The notes under the pieces were generated by a model, which saw nothing but the letters and a program-made list of their open reading frames with translations, had not been told where the DNA came from and did no database searches. From IMG/VR virus record IMGVR_UViG_3300045125_000094, positions 1-53,766 of that record: a stretch of DNA of 53,766 nt; one strand, 5' to 3'. Position 1 is the stretch's first letter. Every line of letters begins with the position of its first letter. A program made the position numbers and the translations under genes. Positions 15,831 through 25,112 of this stretch are shown piece after piece. The DNA is from a virus.

Positions 15831-16640
15831 ATGGAGAAAGTGATTTCTGGTTTGGGTGTAGTGGCCGCGGTGACGTTCGCCGTCGCGCCACAGTTTGGCG
15901 CGGTGCAGCCGAAGACGGCGGCGTGGCTGGTGCTGATCGGAACAGCGGTCTCGGCGGCCTCAGGCGCGCTGACAAAATATGGCGAGAGCAACAAGACGCT
16001 GACCGGGATCGGCGTCGTGGTGGCCGTGGCGGCCGTGATCGCCGGGGCGACTGATCTGATCCCGTCGAACGTGACGATGATCTTCTCGGTGATAGGGACA
16101 GCGGTGGCGGCTGTTGGCAAGTCGCTGTTCAACATCGAGCCAGATGAGCCCGGCAGCGGCGGATCCGCCGGAACGACGCTACTGCTGATTGGCGTGCTTG
16201 GACTGGCAGCCGGCGCAAGCGGTTGCGACAAGTCAAAGCAGCTGGCCGCGACGACTGACCGGGTGGCGGGTTACGTGGCCGCCGGGCTGACGATCGTCGA
16301 GAGGCAGACGACGACAGGCGAGATGTCGACCGAGACCGGAGCAGTGATCGTCAACGCGCTTGACAAGGTCAACACGCTCAACAAAGAGCTGATCGCCGAG
16401 GCGCGCAACTATCAGACACCGGACGGAGGGCTGGCACTGACGGAGAGTGGCAAAGCAAAGCTGCTGACGCTGCTTGGCAGTGGTAAGGCGATCGCGACCA
16501 ATCTGGTCAACGACCCGACTTTCCTGAAGCTGCCCGTGGCGAAGCGACAGGAGGTGGCGCTGCTGATTCAGGATCTGACGAATACGATCACTGCGGCCGT
16601 GTCACTGGTTGAGGCGATTCAGACAAAGGGAGGTAAGTGA
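15831..16640 (+). CDS. Holin-like membrane domain joined to lipoprotein domain
   Basis: 269 residues in one frame. Residues 1-100 carry three to four hydrophobic helices (holin-like: WLVLIGTAVSAASGAL, IGVVVAVAAVIAGATDLI, FSVIGTAVAAVGKSLF). A linker (EPDEPGSGGSAG) leads to a second signal-like helix ending in a lipobox (LLLIGVLGLAAGASGC), then a soluble helical domain. The two parts look like a holin and a lipoprotein (Rz1/spanin-like?) fused. A lost stop by sequencing error is the alternative, as no internal ATG precedes the lipobox. Directly after the endolysin. Confidence 0.6.
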   Translation: MEKVISGLGVVAAVTFAVAPQFGAVQPKTAAWLVLIGTAVSAASGALTKYGESNKTLTGIGVVVAVAAVIAGATDLIPSNVTMIFSVIGTAVAAVGKSLFNIEPDEPGSGGSAGTTLLLIGVLGLAAGASGCDKSKQLAATTDRVAGYVAAGLTIVERQTTTGEMSTETGAVIVNALDKVNTLNKELIAEARNYQTPDGGLALTESGKAKLLTLLGSGKAIATNLVNDPTFLKLPVAKRQEVALLIQDLTNTITAAVSLVEAIQTKGGK

Positions 16641-16822
16641 TGGTCACATCATTTTTGCAGACAACGACGGCGATGATTTTGTTGCTGCTGGAGCAGCTAT
16701 TGAAAGAGTCGGAGCGCGGGAAGATGACGGCAGCGCAGCTGCTGGAGGCAGCCTGGAAGCAGACCGGACTCAACGAGCAGAAGATCAAAGAGCTTCGAGC
16801 GCAGTTCGGGGCCGTGAAGTAG
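16640..16822 (+). CDS. Small lysis-module protein
   Basis: 60 residues; ATG overlaps the previous stop (TGATG). A hydrophobic N-terminal helix (FLQTTTAMILLLLEQLL) is followed by a soluble helical part. Position between lysis genes suggests a lysis accessory; function not known. Confidence 0.55.
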   Translation: MVTSFLQTTTAMILLLLEQLLKESERGKMTAAQLLEAAWKQTGLNEQKIKELRAQFGAVK

Positions 16823-16934
16823 GGGCAATTGCTCATAAACGGGCAGGAACGAAGCCGGCGGCGTCAGCCTATGACTTCCCTGCCCTGCCCCTTAAAAACG
16901 CAACAGCGGTTCAATCTGACGAAATGGCGACCCC

Positions 16935-17255
16935 GTGACAGAGAGAGTGGAGAAGATGCCAGACCTCACAGACATCCTGACATCGATGATACCGGTGGCG
17001 GCGGGCGCGCTTGGCGGCTGGCTGTTGAATTCATTGCGTAAGGCAAGCAAGGCAGACCTGACCGCAGCTGTGGCGACGATCGAGCGGCGACTGGACGAGA
17101 TCGAAATCGAGCAGCGAGGCTTTATCACTCGATCCGAGTTCCGGGACGCACTCAAAGAGCTGAAAGACGACCTCGGCCGACAGCACGAGGCGGTTCACGG
17201 GCAGCTACAGGAGCTAAATCGGGTACTGCTCAACCGGAGACCGACAAACCCATAG
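16935..17255 (+). CDS. Membrane-anchored coiled-coil protein (spanin/holin-like)
   Basis: 106 residues from GTG at 16935, or 99 from ATG at 16956. One transmembrane helix (MIPVAAGALGGWLLNSL) then a charged coiled coil (LTAAVATIERRLDEIEIEQR, LGRQHEAVHGQLQELNRVLL). This is the layout of i-spanins and of DUF2730-type phage proteins. Last gene before the fibre block. Confidence 0.55.
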   Translation: MTERVEKMPDLTDILTSMIPVAAGALGGWLLNSLRKASKADLTAAVATIERRLDEIEIEQRGFITRSEFRDALKELKDDLGRQHEAVHGQLQELNRVLLNRRPTNP

Positions 17256-17266
17256 CGGGGGCATAA

Positions 17267-19397
17267 ATGGCCGTAGGGACAACAAATTTTCCAACATCGC
17301 TGGATACGGTGGTCGAGCTGGTTGAGGTTGCGAACAAGGCAACAACCTCAATCAGCGGCGGCACGCTGAGCAATAGCAATACAACCGTAACGGTGGTCAG
17401 CACGGCCAGCTTTCCGTCATCGGGAATTATTGGCGTTGACGACGAGCTGATTGCCTACACCGGCAAAACGTCGACGACGTTCACGGGTTGCACAAGGGGC
17501 TTCGAGTCAACGACAGCAGCTACACATGCCGACGGCGCAGCTGTAAAGCTCTACATTACCGCGGCGAGCCACAAGGTGCAGTCAGCTGCAATTATCGCGG
17601 TTGAGACGAAGATCGGCACGGGCAGCTCAACGGCAACGGCCAATACCGTTTTGACGGGCAGCGGAACCGGCACAAGCTCTTGGGGAACAGTCACCAACGC
17701 GATGCTGGCCGGGTCGATTGCTGCCTCGAAGCTCGTCGGCACGGACATTGCGACCCTCGGCACAGTCACCAGCGGTACACTCTCGACAGGCGCGGTGCTG
17801 GGCGGCGTGACGGTGACGCTCGGATCAGACGCCACGGGAGACATTTATTATCGCAACAGCGGCGGCGTGCTGACACGGCTGGGGATTGGTACGACCGGGC
17901 AGGTGCTGACGGTGTCGGGGGCTTACCGTCGTGGGCTACGGCATCGGGCGGGGGCGGTAGTCCGGTCGGGAATACTGGAGATTATCAGATAAACGCCGGA
18001 GGCGGAGCATTCGGGGCCGGTGTGATTGCTCAGAGCAGCGGTCGGGTGACGGCTACGCCAACCTTGGATCACGTCAGGCAGCACCAGTTATTTCCGGATC
18101 ATCACTCCGGCAGACACCGCACTGACGGCAAGCACCGAATCCGTTGGTCTTCAGTTTGGCGGGAACACGTCAGCAGCGACGGTGACATCGGCAGTTTGCG
18201 ACAGGCGCACTCACAACTCAGCGTGAGAACGTCTTCGTCGCGCCAACTTATGGCTTTGTTGGCGCGTCAACGATTACGACAGCGCACAGTGGTGATTACA
18301 CGGGACGCCGACTCAGCACCAATGCGACGATCACAAAGCCGGTGGCGCTGAGAATCGAACAGGGGGCGCTTGGCAAGCGGCGGCGCGAGTTGATCGATCA
18401 CAGCTGCAGCGATGCTGCAGTGGTTCAATCGCGCGTGCAACGACGGCAGTAATCCGACGTACAATATTCTTGCGGTACTGCGCCGGCGACGTGGTATGAG
18501 CGGGAATCAGATCTTTGCTGCCTCCACTATATGCGGTTTGTCTGCCCGGGGTCTGCTTCAGGTCCATCGCGGGTCGGTACTATCGGCTCGCCAGTCTGGA
18601 ATAGGCACTGACGATAACGCAAATCGGCATTTACTCCCATGCAGTGCACCGCTTTGCTGGGGCAACGGGCAAATGGCAATTTTGTTTTCAATCAGAGCTC
18701 ATCAGGTCGTTTTCGGGTCTAATGTCTCGACGTTTGATGCGGCATTCGTCGCCAGCTGCAAATATTGTGCGCGTAACAGACGGCAGCACGGGCGCGCGGG
18801 CAACTGCTGGTTGGCGCTAATGTCCGCGACTGCCGGCAGCTGCAGTGCGTGATCCTCAGGTTCTGCTTCCATGTCAGCTTGCGCGTTGACAGCGCGGCCA
18901 GTCCGTCGGCCGATATCGTGCAATTTACAAATAACGGCTCCACTCGGTGGGCGCTAAACAGCACATCTACAGCCACGACGAAGACTATTACAGCACCTAA
19001 TGGAGCCACGTCTGTCACAGGAGTACTGACTGAAAACGTGACTTTGTCGACGACCGGCGCAACCACGGATACTACGATTCAGATTCCCGCAAGCAGCATC
19101 GTGCTTGGGGTTACGGTTCGGGTGACTACCACAATCGCGGGGATCGACGGTAATGCGCTACAGTTTGGCGATTCAACGACGGCGCGCGCTTCGGATCTAT
19201 CGGGTCACTTACGGCAGGCACAACAGGCGTTGGGCTCGCGCAACTCAAGGTGGCGTCTCCACGGATGCGGCAGGGCCGATCGTTACATCAGCCACGGCAG
19301 TCCGGCTTACGCTTACGGGTGGCGCGGACAATACCCCTCAGCAGGCGCGGTGCGGGTCACGATTCACTACATTCTACTTTCAGCAGCAACCAGTTAA
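17267..19397 (+). CDS. Tail fibre protein, heavily frame-broken
   Basis: The 5' frame encodes a Ser/Thr/Gly-rich beta-structured protein (AVGTTNFPTSLDTVVELVEV, DDELIAYTGKTSTTFTGCTR). The same protein style continues in other frames: ITSGSTSYFRIITPADTALT, ATGALTTQRENVFVAPTYGF (a common fibre segment), RVDSAASPSADIVQFTNNGS, TLSTTGATTDTTIQIPASSI, ending near 19397. I read this as one fibre of about 700 residues with many single-base errors between 17920 and 19390, the densest such stretch in the window. Individual junctions are not resolved. Confidence 0.7.
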
Positions 19398-19409
19398 TAG
19401 CGAGGTTTT

Positions 19410-19747
19410 ATGCCAGCCCCGACATAAACTATTCAGAATTGACAACGGCAACGGCGCGACGATTGGCGGTGAGACCGCTGCTCGTGCGACGCTGATCTGG
19501 TTCCGCGACCTGCCAGCAAAGCAGAAGATCATCGACCGGCTTCTGTGCGGCCTACGGCTGGACGGCAACCGTTCCCGACCCTGCTCGCCCGGGTCAGACG
19601 ATTGCCAATCCTGTCACGGCGCAGGAGTTTTTCAACAATCAGCTGACAAAATATATCCGAGAGGTCATCCGCGCTCAGGCCGTGCAGAATGCGGCGAGTT
19701 CAGCAGGCGCGGCGGCTGGTGCGACGGAAGACACGGATTTACCTTAA
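19410..19747 (+). CDS. Small tail-associated protein, frame-broken
   Basis: ATG at 19410 (MPAPT) with later frames giving NGATIGGETAARATLIWFRD, LPAKQKIIDRL, then FCAAYGWTATVPDPARPGQT and AQEFFNNQLTKYIREVIRAQ to TAA at 19745. About 112 residues. Two or more frame changes are needed. Family not recognised. Confidence 0.5.
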
Positions 19748-19758
19748 GGAGTAGTGCA

Positions 19759-19925
19759 ATGTATACCTATTTGACGTTTCTCACCCTCAGCGCAACAGCG
19801 AGACCGTCTGTCTGTACGGGGCGACCACCGGACAGCGCTACGTGTTTACGACCTCACAACCTACTCTTCGAGTCGACAGCCGAGACGCTGCGGCGATGAT
19901 TCGCACCGGACTGGTGCAGGCCTAA
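19759..19925 (+). CDS. Small structural-module protein, 55 aa
   Basis: ATG at 19759 after AAGGAG. With one frame change near 19775-19785 the protein reads on as SHPQRNSETVCLYGATTGQR, YVFTTSQPTLRVDSRDAAAM, IRTGLVQA. Similar small basic proteins lie in head-tail modules, but I cannot name it. Confidence 0.45.
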
Positions 19926-19946
19926 AATAGAAAGGCACAGAGGCTC

Positions 19947-20312
19947 ATGAAAGTCACCCTCAGGCAGATCTTTACAAGCTGGCAGGCGATCAACGAAGCG
20001 GCAAAGCTCACGCTTCCGATCAAGCTGGCATACGGGCTTGGTCGTTTCGTCAAAGACGCGTCTGAGCGCTACGACGAAATCGAAAAACAGCGTGTCGCTC
20101 TTGTTGAGCGACTAAGCGAGGCGGACGATAACGGCAATCGCGCCGTGCCGCCGGAACAAATGTCCGATTTTATGCGCGAGTTCGGCGAGCTGCTGGACGT
20201 GGACGTCGAAGTGTACGATCCAAAATTGACGCTCGAAGCGCTCGACGCCGCGAAAGTGGAGATCAGTGTGACGACGGTGGCGTCGCTCGACTGGTTGATC
20301 AAAGAGGCCTAA
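19947..20312 (+). CDS. Hypothetical structural-module protein
   Basis: 121 residues, intact frame, helical (IKLAYGLGRFVKDASERYDE, IEKQRVALVERLSEADDNGN) with an acidic middle and a beta-rich end (EALDAAKVEISVTTVASLDW). Not recognised; its place between fibre genes suggests a tail assembly or accessory role. Confidence 0.6.
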   Translation: MKVTLRQIFTSWQAINEAAKLTLPIKLAYGLGRFVKDASERYDEIEKQRVALVERLSEADDNGNRAVPPEQMSDFMREFGELLDVDVEVYDPKLTLEALDAAKVEISVTTVASLDWLIKEA

Positions 20313-20315
20313 ACA

Positions 20316-21588
20316 ATGCCGGCGGTATGGGGACAAACCGGGTGGGCGGAGTCGACATGGGCGGAAGCCGATGGCGGCTCGGCGTACGCGCAGACCTTGA
20401 CCGGGTCGCTATCGTCTGCCGGCTCGATCGTGCGCAACACAGCGGCGGTCGAGGTGGGCGCGATTGCCACCGGTGGCACGCTGAGCCGTATAGCCTCTTT
20501 CGCGCGATCCCTGGCTGGCTCTGTTACACCCTCCGCGACAATTGCCAGAGTAGCGTCGTTTGCGCGATCGCTGGCCGGAGCTGTCACGCCTGCCGGCGCT
20601 CTGACCAGCGTCAAGACTTTTATTCTGGCGCTGGCTGGCGCTATCACGCCATCCGCGACAATTGCCCGAGTCGCGTCATTTGTTCGATCGCTGACCGGAG
20701 CTGTGACGCCTTCCGCGACAATTATTCGAGTTGCGTCGTTTGCTCGATCGCTGACCGGAGCTGTCACTCCTGCCGGCGCTCTCACCAGCGTCAAGACTTT
20801 TATCCTCGCGCTGGCTGGCAGTCTGGCTTCAGCCGGGACGGCGATTCGGAACGCGGCAAAGACTCTTGGTGGCAATGCGACGACGACCGGCGTTATCACT
20901 CGCACGCTATCTCTGGCGCGATCGGTGACTGGTGCGATTGCCACCGGTGGCACGATTGTCAGACTCGCGAGTCGTCAGCTGACTGGCGCGATCGCCTCAG
21001 CCGGGACTCTTAATCGCATCAAAGCCGTGCTTGTGTCCGTGACCGGCGCGATTGCCACAGGTGGCACGTTAAATCGTTCAGCCGCCAAGACGTTAGCCGG
21101 CGTTGTAACACATTCCGGCGTTGCGATTCGTGCCACCGCGAGACAGCTTGCCGGCGCGATTTCCAGCAGCGCCATCGTCAATCTGCTGCAAACCGGGTTG
21201 TCGATCTACATCACGGCAAGCATCGCAACAGCCGGCGCGCTGACCAGGAATGCAGCACGATCGCTGACAGGAGCGATTGCCTCAGCCGGCACTGCGGCTC
21301 GTCAGATCAGTTCGTCGGGTGGCAGGTTTGATTGCCACCAGTGCGACTCTGACGGCGATTAGAGTTTACTTATTAACAATTACGGGAACAGTGGCGACAT
21401 CGGGATTGATGGCGCGACTGACAGGCAAAGCGATCGTTGGCGCGGTGACTGCGGTCGGATCAGTGGCGAAACTGATCGGCAAGGCGATCGCTGGAATAGC
21501 AGGAACTGTCGGAGCGCTGATCACGTCGGTGATCGGACCGACCGGCAAAATCAATGTGACTTTGACTGATCGGGCGGTGACGAAGTGA
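20316..21588 (+). CDS. Repetitive adhesin-like tail protein
   Basis: About 424 residues built almost wholly from repeats of the form LAGAVTPSATIARVASFARS, about 20 residues each, diverging toward the C-terminus (GAIATGGTLNR, GAIASAGTL). A frame change near 21310 separates the main frame from the final 90 residues (TSGLMARLTGKAIVGAVTAV). No enzyme motif. The Gly-Ala/Thr repeats suggest a fibrous or multimerising surface protein. It begins 4 bp after the previous stop. Confidence 0.6.
20499..20818 (+). repeat. 60-bp tandem repeats within coding sequence
   Basis: Units start at 20499, 20559, 20619, 20679 and 20739, with a partial one after 20799. Two unit types alternate: LAGAVTPSATIARVAS and LAGAVTPAGALTSVKT. 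The pair starting at 20559 (ALTSVKTFILALAGA) recurs at 20739, which points to block duplication. Confidence 0.85.
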
Positions 21589-21616
21589 CCGTAACCGACG
21601 AGATTGGAGGATAGCA

Positions 21617-22333
21617 ATGATCAACGGATCAAACCTTGGAGCGAGCGGCTCGCTGAGCCTGCGCGTGCTGCCGGGTGGCAGTTGGACGGAGACGCCGGCG
21701 GAGTCGCTCACAATCTGGCAGGCGCTGAAGTACGGCCTGCCGCGGTACGGACAGCCGGCGGAGGTCGTAACCTACAAGTTGCGCAATCTGCCGAATCTGT
21801 GGCGCGGACTGTGGCGAATGGCGGTGGCGCGAGTGGCAGGGACGCCGGCGTTCTTCGGACAGGTCTCGGCCTCGAAGATCCTCGCTGATGGCCGGGTGAT
21901 TGACTACGGGCTGGTCAGTCTGCGCGTCGTGACGACGGCCGGCGTCAACGCCATTGTCACAAACTTCAACACGGCGTCACCCTCAGTCACGGTCTTCTCG
22001 TTCAAGTTTCACGGCTTCGGCACGGGAACGGGATCAGAGGCTATCGGTGACACGGCGCTTGGGACCGAGCTGACCACCGAGTACGCGTCGGACAACGTCA
22101 GGCCGACCGGAACGCAGACGACCGGCGCGACGAACAACGTCTACCGAACGGTGGCAACGCTGTCGCCTGACGGATCCGGCAGTCTGGCCATCACAGAGCA
22201 CGGGATCTTCTCACAAGCTGCCACCGGTGGCGGAACGCTGCTTGATCGCACGGTCTTTTCGGCGGTCAACCTGACTCGCGGTTCGGATTCGCTTCAGGTG
22301 ACGTACGATCTGACGTTCACCGCCGGAGGCTGA
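21617..22333 (+). CDS. Structural beta-rich tail protein
   Basis: 238 residues, intact. Ser/Thr/Gly-rich with recurring beta patterns (SLSLRVLPGGSWTETPAESL, YGLVSLRVVTTAGVNAIVTN, LTRGSDSLQVTYDLTFTAGG). The pattern recalls tail fibre or head-decoration proteins of siphoviruses. No catalytic motif. The stop is one base before the next start. Confidence 0.55.
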   Translation: MINGSNLGASGSLSLRVLPGGSWTETPAESLTIWQALKYGLPRYGQPAEVVTYKLRNLPNLWRGLWRMAVARVAGTPAFFGQVSASKILADGRVIDYGLVSLRVVTTAGVNAIVTNFNTASPSVTVFSFKFHGFGTGTGSEAIGDTALGTELTTEYASDNVRPTGTQTTGATNNVYRTVATLSPDGSGSLAITEHGIFSQAATGGGTLLDRTVFSAVNLTRGSDSLQVTYDLTFTAGG

Positions 22334-22334
22334 T

Positions 22335-22631
22335 GTGGCGGTCAATACCTATGACATTGGCGACGTGGTTCGCCTCAGCGCCAATTTCAACGACACGACT
22401 CAGGATGTCGACCCGGCGGGCGTGACTTTCAAGATCAAAACGCCCGTCGGGACAGTTGTCACTCTGGTCTACGGTGTCGACGGTGCCGTCGTCAAAGACT
22501 CGACTGGTGACTATCACGTCGACTACGAGCCGCCTGTCGAAGGCACATACTACTATCGCGCAGTCGGCACTACGACAAACAAGGGCGCGGCCGAGAGTCG
22601 ATTCGTAGTGCGCGAGAGCCGATTCAACTAA
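22335..22631 (+). CDS. Ig-like structural protein
   Basis: 98 residues from GTG at 22335. YDIGDVVRLSANFNDTTQDV, then GVTFKIKTPVGTVVTLVYGV and GTYYYRAVGTTTNKGAAESR, is an immunoglobulin-like beta sandwich pattern found in phage surface and baseplate proteins. No signal peptide. Confidence 0.6.
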   Translation: MAVNTYDIGDVVRLSANFNDTTQDVDPAGVTFKIKTPVGTVVTLVYGVDGAVVKDSTGDYHVDYEPPVEGTYYYRAVGTTTNKGAAESRFVVRESRFN

Positions 22632-22634
22632 TGA

Positions 22635-24447
22635 ATGGCAGAGATCTACGATCAGGCCGAGCAGTTCAAAGCGGATCTCGTGAGACGGGAGCGGATCGCA
22701 GCGTCGCAGCTCGTTCGTCAGTACGGCCGATCGTGGAAGCGTCTGCGCGCACTGCTGACTGATGTCACGGATCGAATCGAAACAGCGCGCCGGCAGGGAA
22801 TAGAGGTCTCGCCGGCGTGGCTGTATCAGCAGCAGCGATACCAGGCACTGATCGCACAGGTTGAGCGCGAGGTTCTTCGCTACGTCGAGGCTGTGGATAG
22901 CAGCGTCCGGCGAGAACAGGCGGCAGCGATCCGGGCAGCGACGCGCCATGCGGCGACGGCGATCAGGACAGCAGCGGCGTCAACTCCTTTCGCGTCAGTG
23001 ACAGTCACGGCGCTTCCGGTTGAAGCGATTACGTCAATGGTCGGATTCCTGGCCGACGGATCGCCGCTCTCTTCCCTGCTGGCGAAGTTGCCGCCGGGAA
23101 TGTCGCGCGAAGTCGGCGACGCGCTGACCGAGGCTGTAACGCTCGGCTATAATCCGCGCAAGACCGCAGCGATCATCCGGCATCGGGCAGGAATGACGCT
23201 GTCAAGGTCGCTGACGATCGCGCGGACGGAGACGCTTCGAGCATACCGCGAAGCAACGCACCAGACCTACAAAGCCAACAGCAATATTGTCGCGGGGTGG
23301 TACTGGGTGGCATCGCTCAGTCGTCGCACCTGCGCGGCCTGCATCGCTCTTCACGGGACGTTTCACACAATGGAAGAGCGAATGTCCACGCACGTCCGCT
23401 GCCGCTGTACCTCGATTCCGGGCATCAAGGGCGATCCGTCGCCATTCACGGAGAACGGCGAGGAGTGGTTCGCGAAACAGTCAGCGGAAGTGCAGCGGGC
23501 TGTCTTTTCAAACAACGCGGCGTATCAGGCCTATCGCGATGGACAGGCGAAGCTGACGGACTTTGTCGGCAAGCAGGTAAATCCGGTTTGGGGCGACTCG
23601 TATGTGCAGCTCGGCGCGAAGCGGGCGCTGGCTGGCGAGGGACGTTTCCGGGATATGATCGACCGCAGCCTGGCTCGACACTGCCGGCAGCCGTGACTGC
23701 GCCACAGCCAGCGGGTTATCGATCAGCAGCGACGACAATCGAAGCGCAAAATATCGCGCGCGAGCTGGGGATCGGCAGCCGAGTTGATTACAGTCGACTC
23801 CTGCTTGCTGACGCCAATAAAATCAACAAAGAACTTGGGGCGATTTTTGCGGAGTGGAGACTTAAACCTATTGGCGATCTCGCTTATGGAGCCAAAGGCG
23901 ACACGAACGCTTTGGCCAATGGCAGCAAAATCATATACAACGGCGAACGGTTCAGCAGCAGGGCGGATATGGCGCAATCCTATGCGGATAGCGTGACTAA
24001 TTTCAAAGCGGTATCGTTGCGCCGTTTGAGCAATCTGACATTGACACCGGATGCGCCGGTAAAAAGCTCGTCAAGGCCGCGCAGGAGGCTGTGAAATACG
24101 AAGCTATGGTCGGTAAAACGCAGCGTTGAAGATTTCGCAGTGGACACGCTTATTCACGAGGCAGGCCATGTGATCGAAGATCAGGTGCTTGGGCTTCTCA
24201 ACCCGCATTTGATCAACGATCCCGCGCGCAATCGCGCTGACGGAGGCGCTGAAAAGTTTCGACAGGAGATGGAAGCGAATTTACAAGAATCGGAAAAAGG
24301 ATCGTTATAAAATCAGCATGTATGGTAGCAAAAACCTGCATGAGGTATTTTGCCGAAAGTTTTCTGATGTACTATCGGCGACCGCAGGACTTGCCATCTA
24401 ACATTCGCGATTACTTTGACCGATTGAAGGCGTTTAGTAATAAATAG
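22635..24447 (+). CDS. MuF-like head protein with C-terminal metallopeptidase domain
   Basis: The first 353 residues are a Mu gpF-type minor head protein: SRSLTIARTETLRAYREATH, TCAACIALHGTFHTME, HVRCRCTSIP. After a frame change near 23660-23700 a second domain follows in other frames: IARELGIGSRVDYSRLLLAD, KIIYNGERFSSRADMAQSY, DTLIHEAGHVIEDQVLG (HExxH zinc motif), then YFAESFLMYYRRPQDLP (third ligand Glu in YFAE) and RDYFDRLKAFSNK. This is a gluzincin-like metallopeptidase or lethal-factor-like fold, a known type of C-terminal cargo in MuF polymorphic proteins. Total about 600 residues with at least three frame changes. Confidence 0.75.
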
Positions 24448-24456
24448 GAGTCCAAA

Positions 24457-24675
24457 ATGCAAAAAGATTTATGTTACAAGTGCAAGTGGTTTGCGGGTTT
24501 GGATGTGTGCTTCGCTTACCCTGACGGCATACCTGACCGCATCTATACGGGAGACAACAATCATACGGAGCGGCAGCCGGATCAGACTGGCGATTTTGTA
24601 TTTACCGCACAAGACCTTACTACAACCGAGAATTTGATAGACCCCGGTCGGTTTCCGGCGCAGGGCAGCTTATGA
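24457..24675 (+). CDS. Small Cys-containing protein downstream of MuF
   Basis: 72 residues; ATG after AGGAG. CYKCKWFAGLDVCFAYPDGI, PDRIYTGDNNHTERQPDQTG, DFVF is a pattern (C-x2-C, later C, FP-GIP, H, GD, F) that I recall from small proteins encoded beside phage head or MuF genes. It may bind zinc. Coming directly after the metallopeptidase domain, it could be its inhibitor or immunity partner; this is inference from position. Confidence 0.6.
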   Translation: MQKDLCYKCKWFAGLDVCFAYPDGIPDRIYTGDNNHTERQPDQTGDFVFTAQDLTTTENLIDPGRFPAQGSL

Positions 24676-25112
24676 CGAAAAAGAAAGAGTCAGCCAAAAC
24701 CGCAGAATCGAGACTGACCGACAAGCAGCTGGCGTTCGTGCGTGCCTATACTGGCGAGGCAGGCTTGAATGGTTATCGCGCGGCAGAGGCGGCTGGCTAC
24801 GGAGGCGACCGGGTAGTCCTCAACAACATCGCGCAGCAGAATCTCCGCAATCCGCACATTCGCAAGATGATCAGCGAGTATCTGGAGACAAACGCGATGA
24901 CGGCCGGCGAGGTACTGGCCGAGCTGTCGAAGGTGGCGAAGGCTCCGATGGACGATCTGAGCGACCCTCGCCTCGTCAAGAATAAGGTGACGGCGCTGAC
25001 GGTGCTGGCGAAGCATCACGGGCTACTGACGGACCGGCTTGACGTAACGACCGGCGGCGCGCCGCTGACCTTTGCGGATCTGGCGAAACTGGCAAATGAG
25101 CACAAGAGCTGA
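24672..25112 (+). CDS. terS: Terminase small subunit
   Basis: 146 residues; ATG overlaps the previous stop. LTDKQLAFVRAYTGEAGLNG, YRAAEAAGYGG and NPHIRKMISEYLETNAMT match the Terminase_2 small-subunit family: an N-terminal HTH recognising the packaging site and a central helical oligomerisation region. It overlaps the large-subunit gene by 17 bp. Confidence 0.9.
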   Translation: MTKKKESAKTAESRLTDKQLAFVRAYTGEAGLNGYRAAEAAGYGGDRVVLNNIAQQNLRNPHIRKMISEYLETNAMTAGEVLAELSKVAKAPMDDLSDPRLVKNKVTALTVLAKHHGLLTDRLDVTTGGAPLTFADLAKLANEHKS

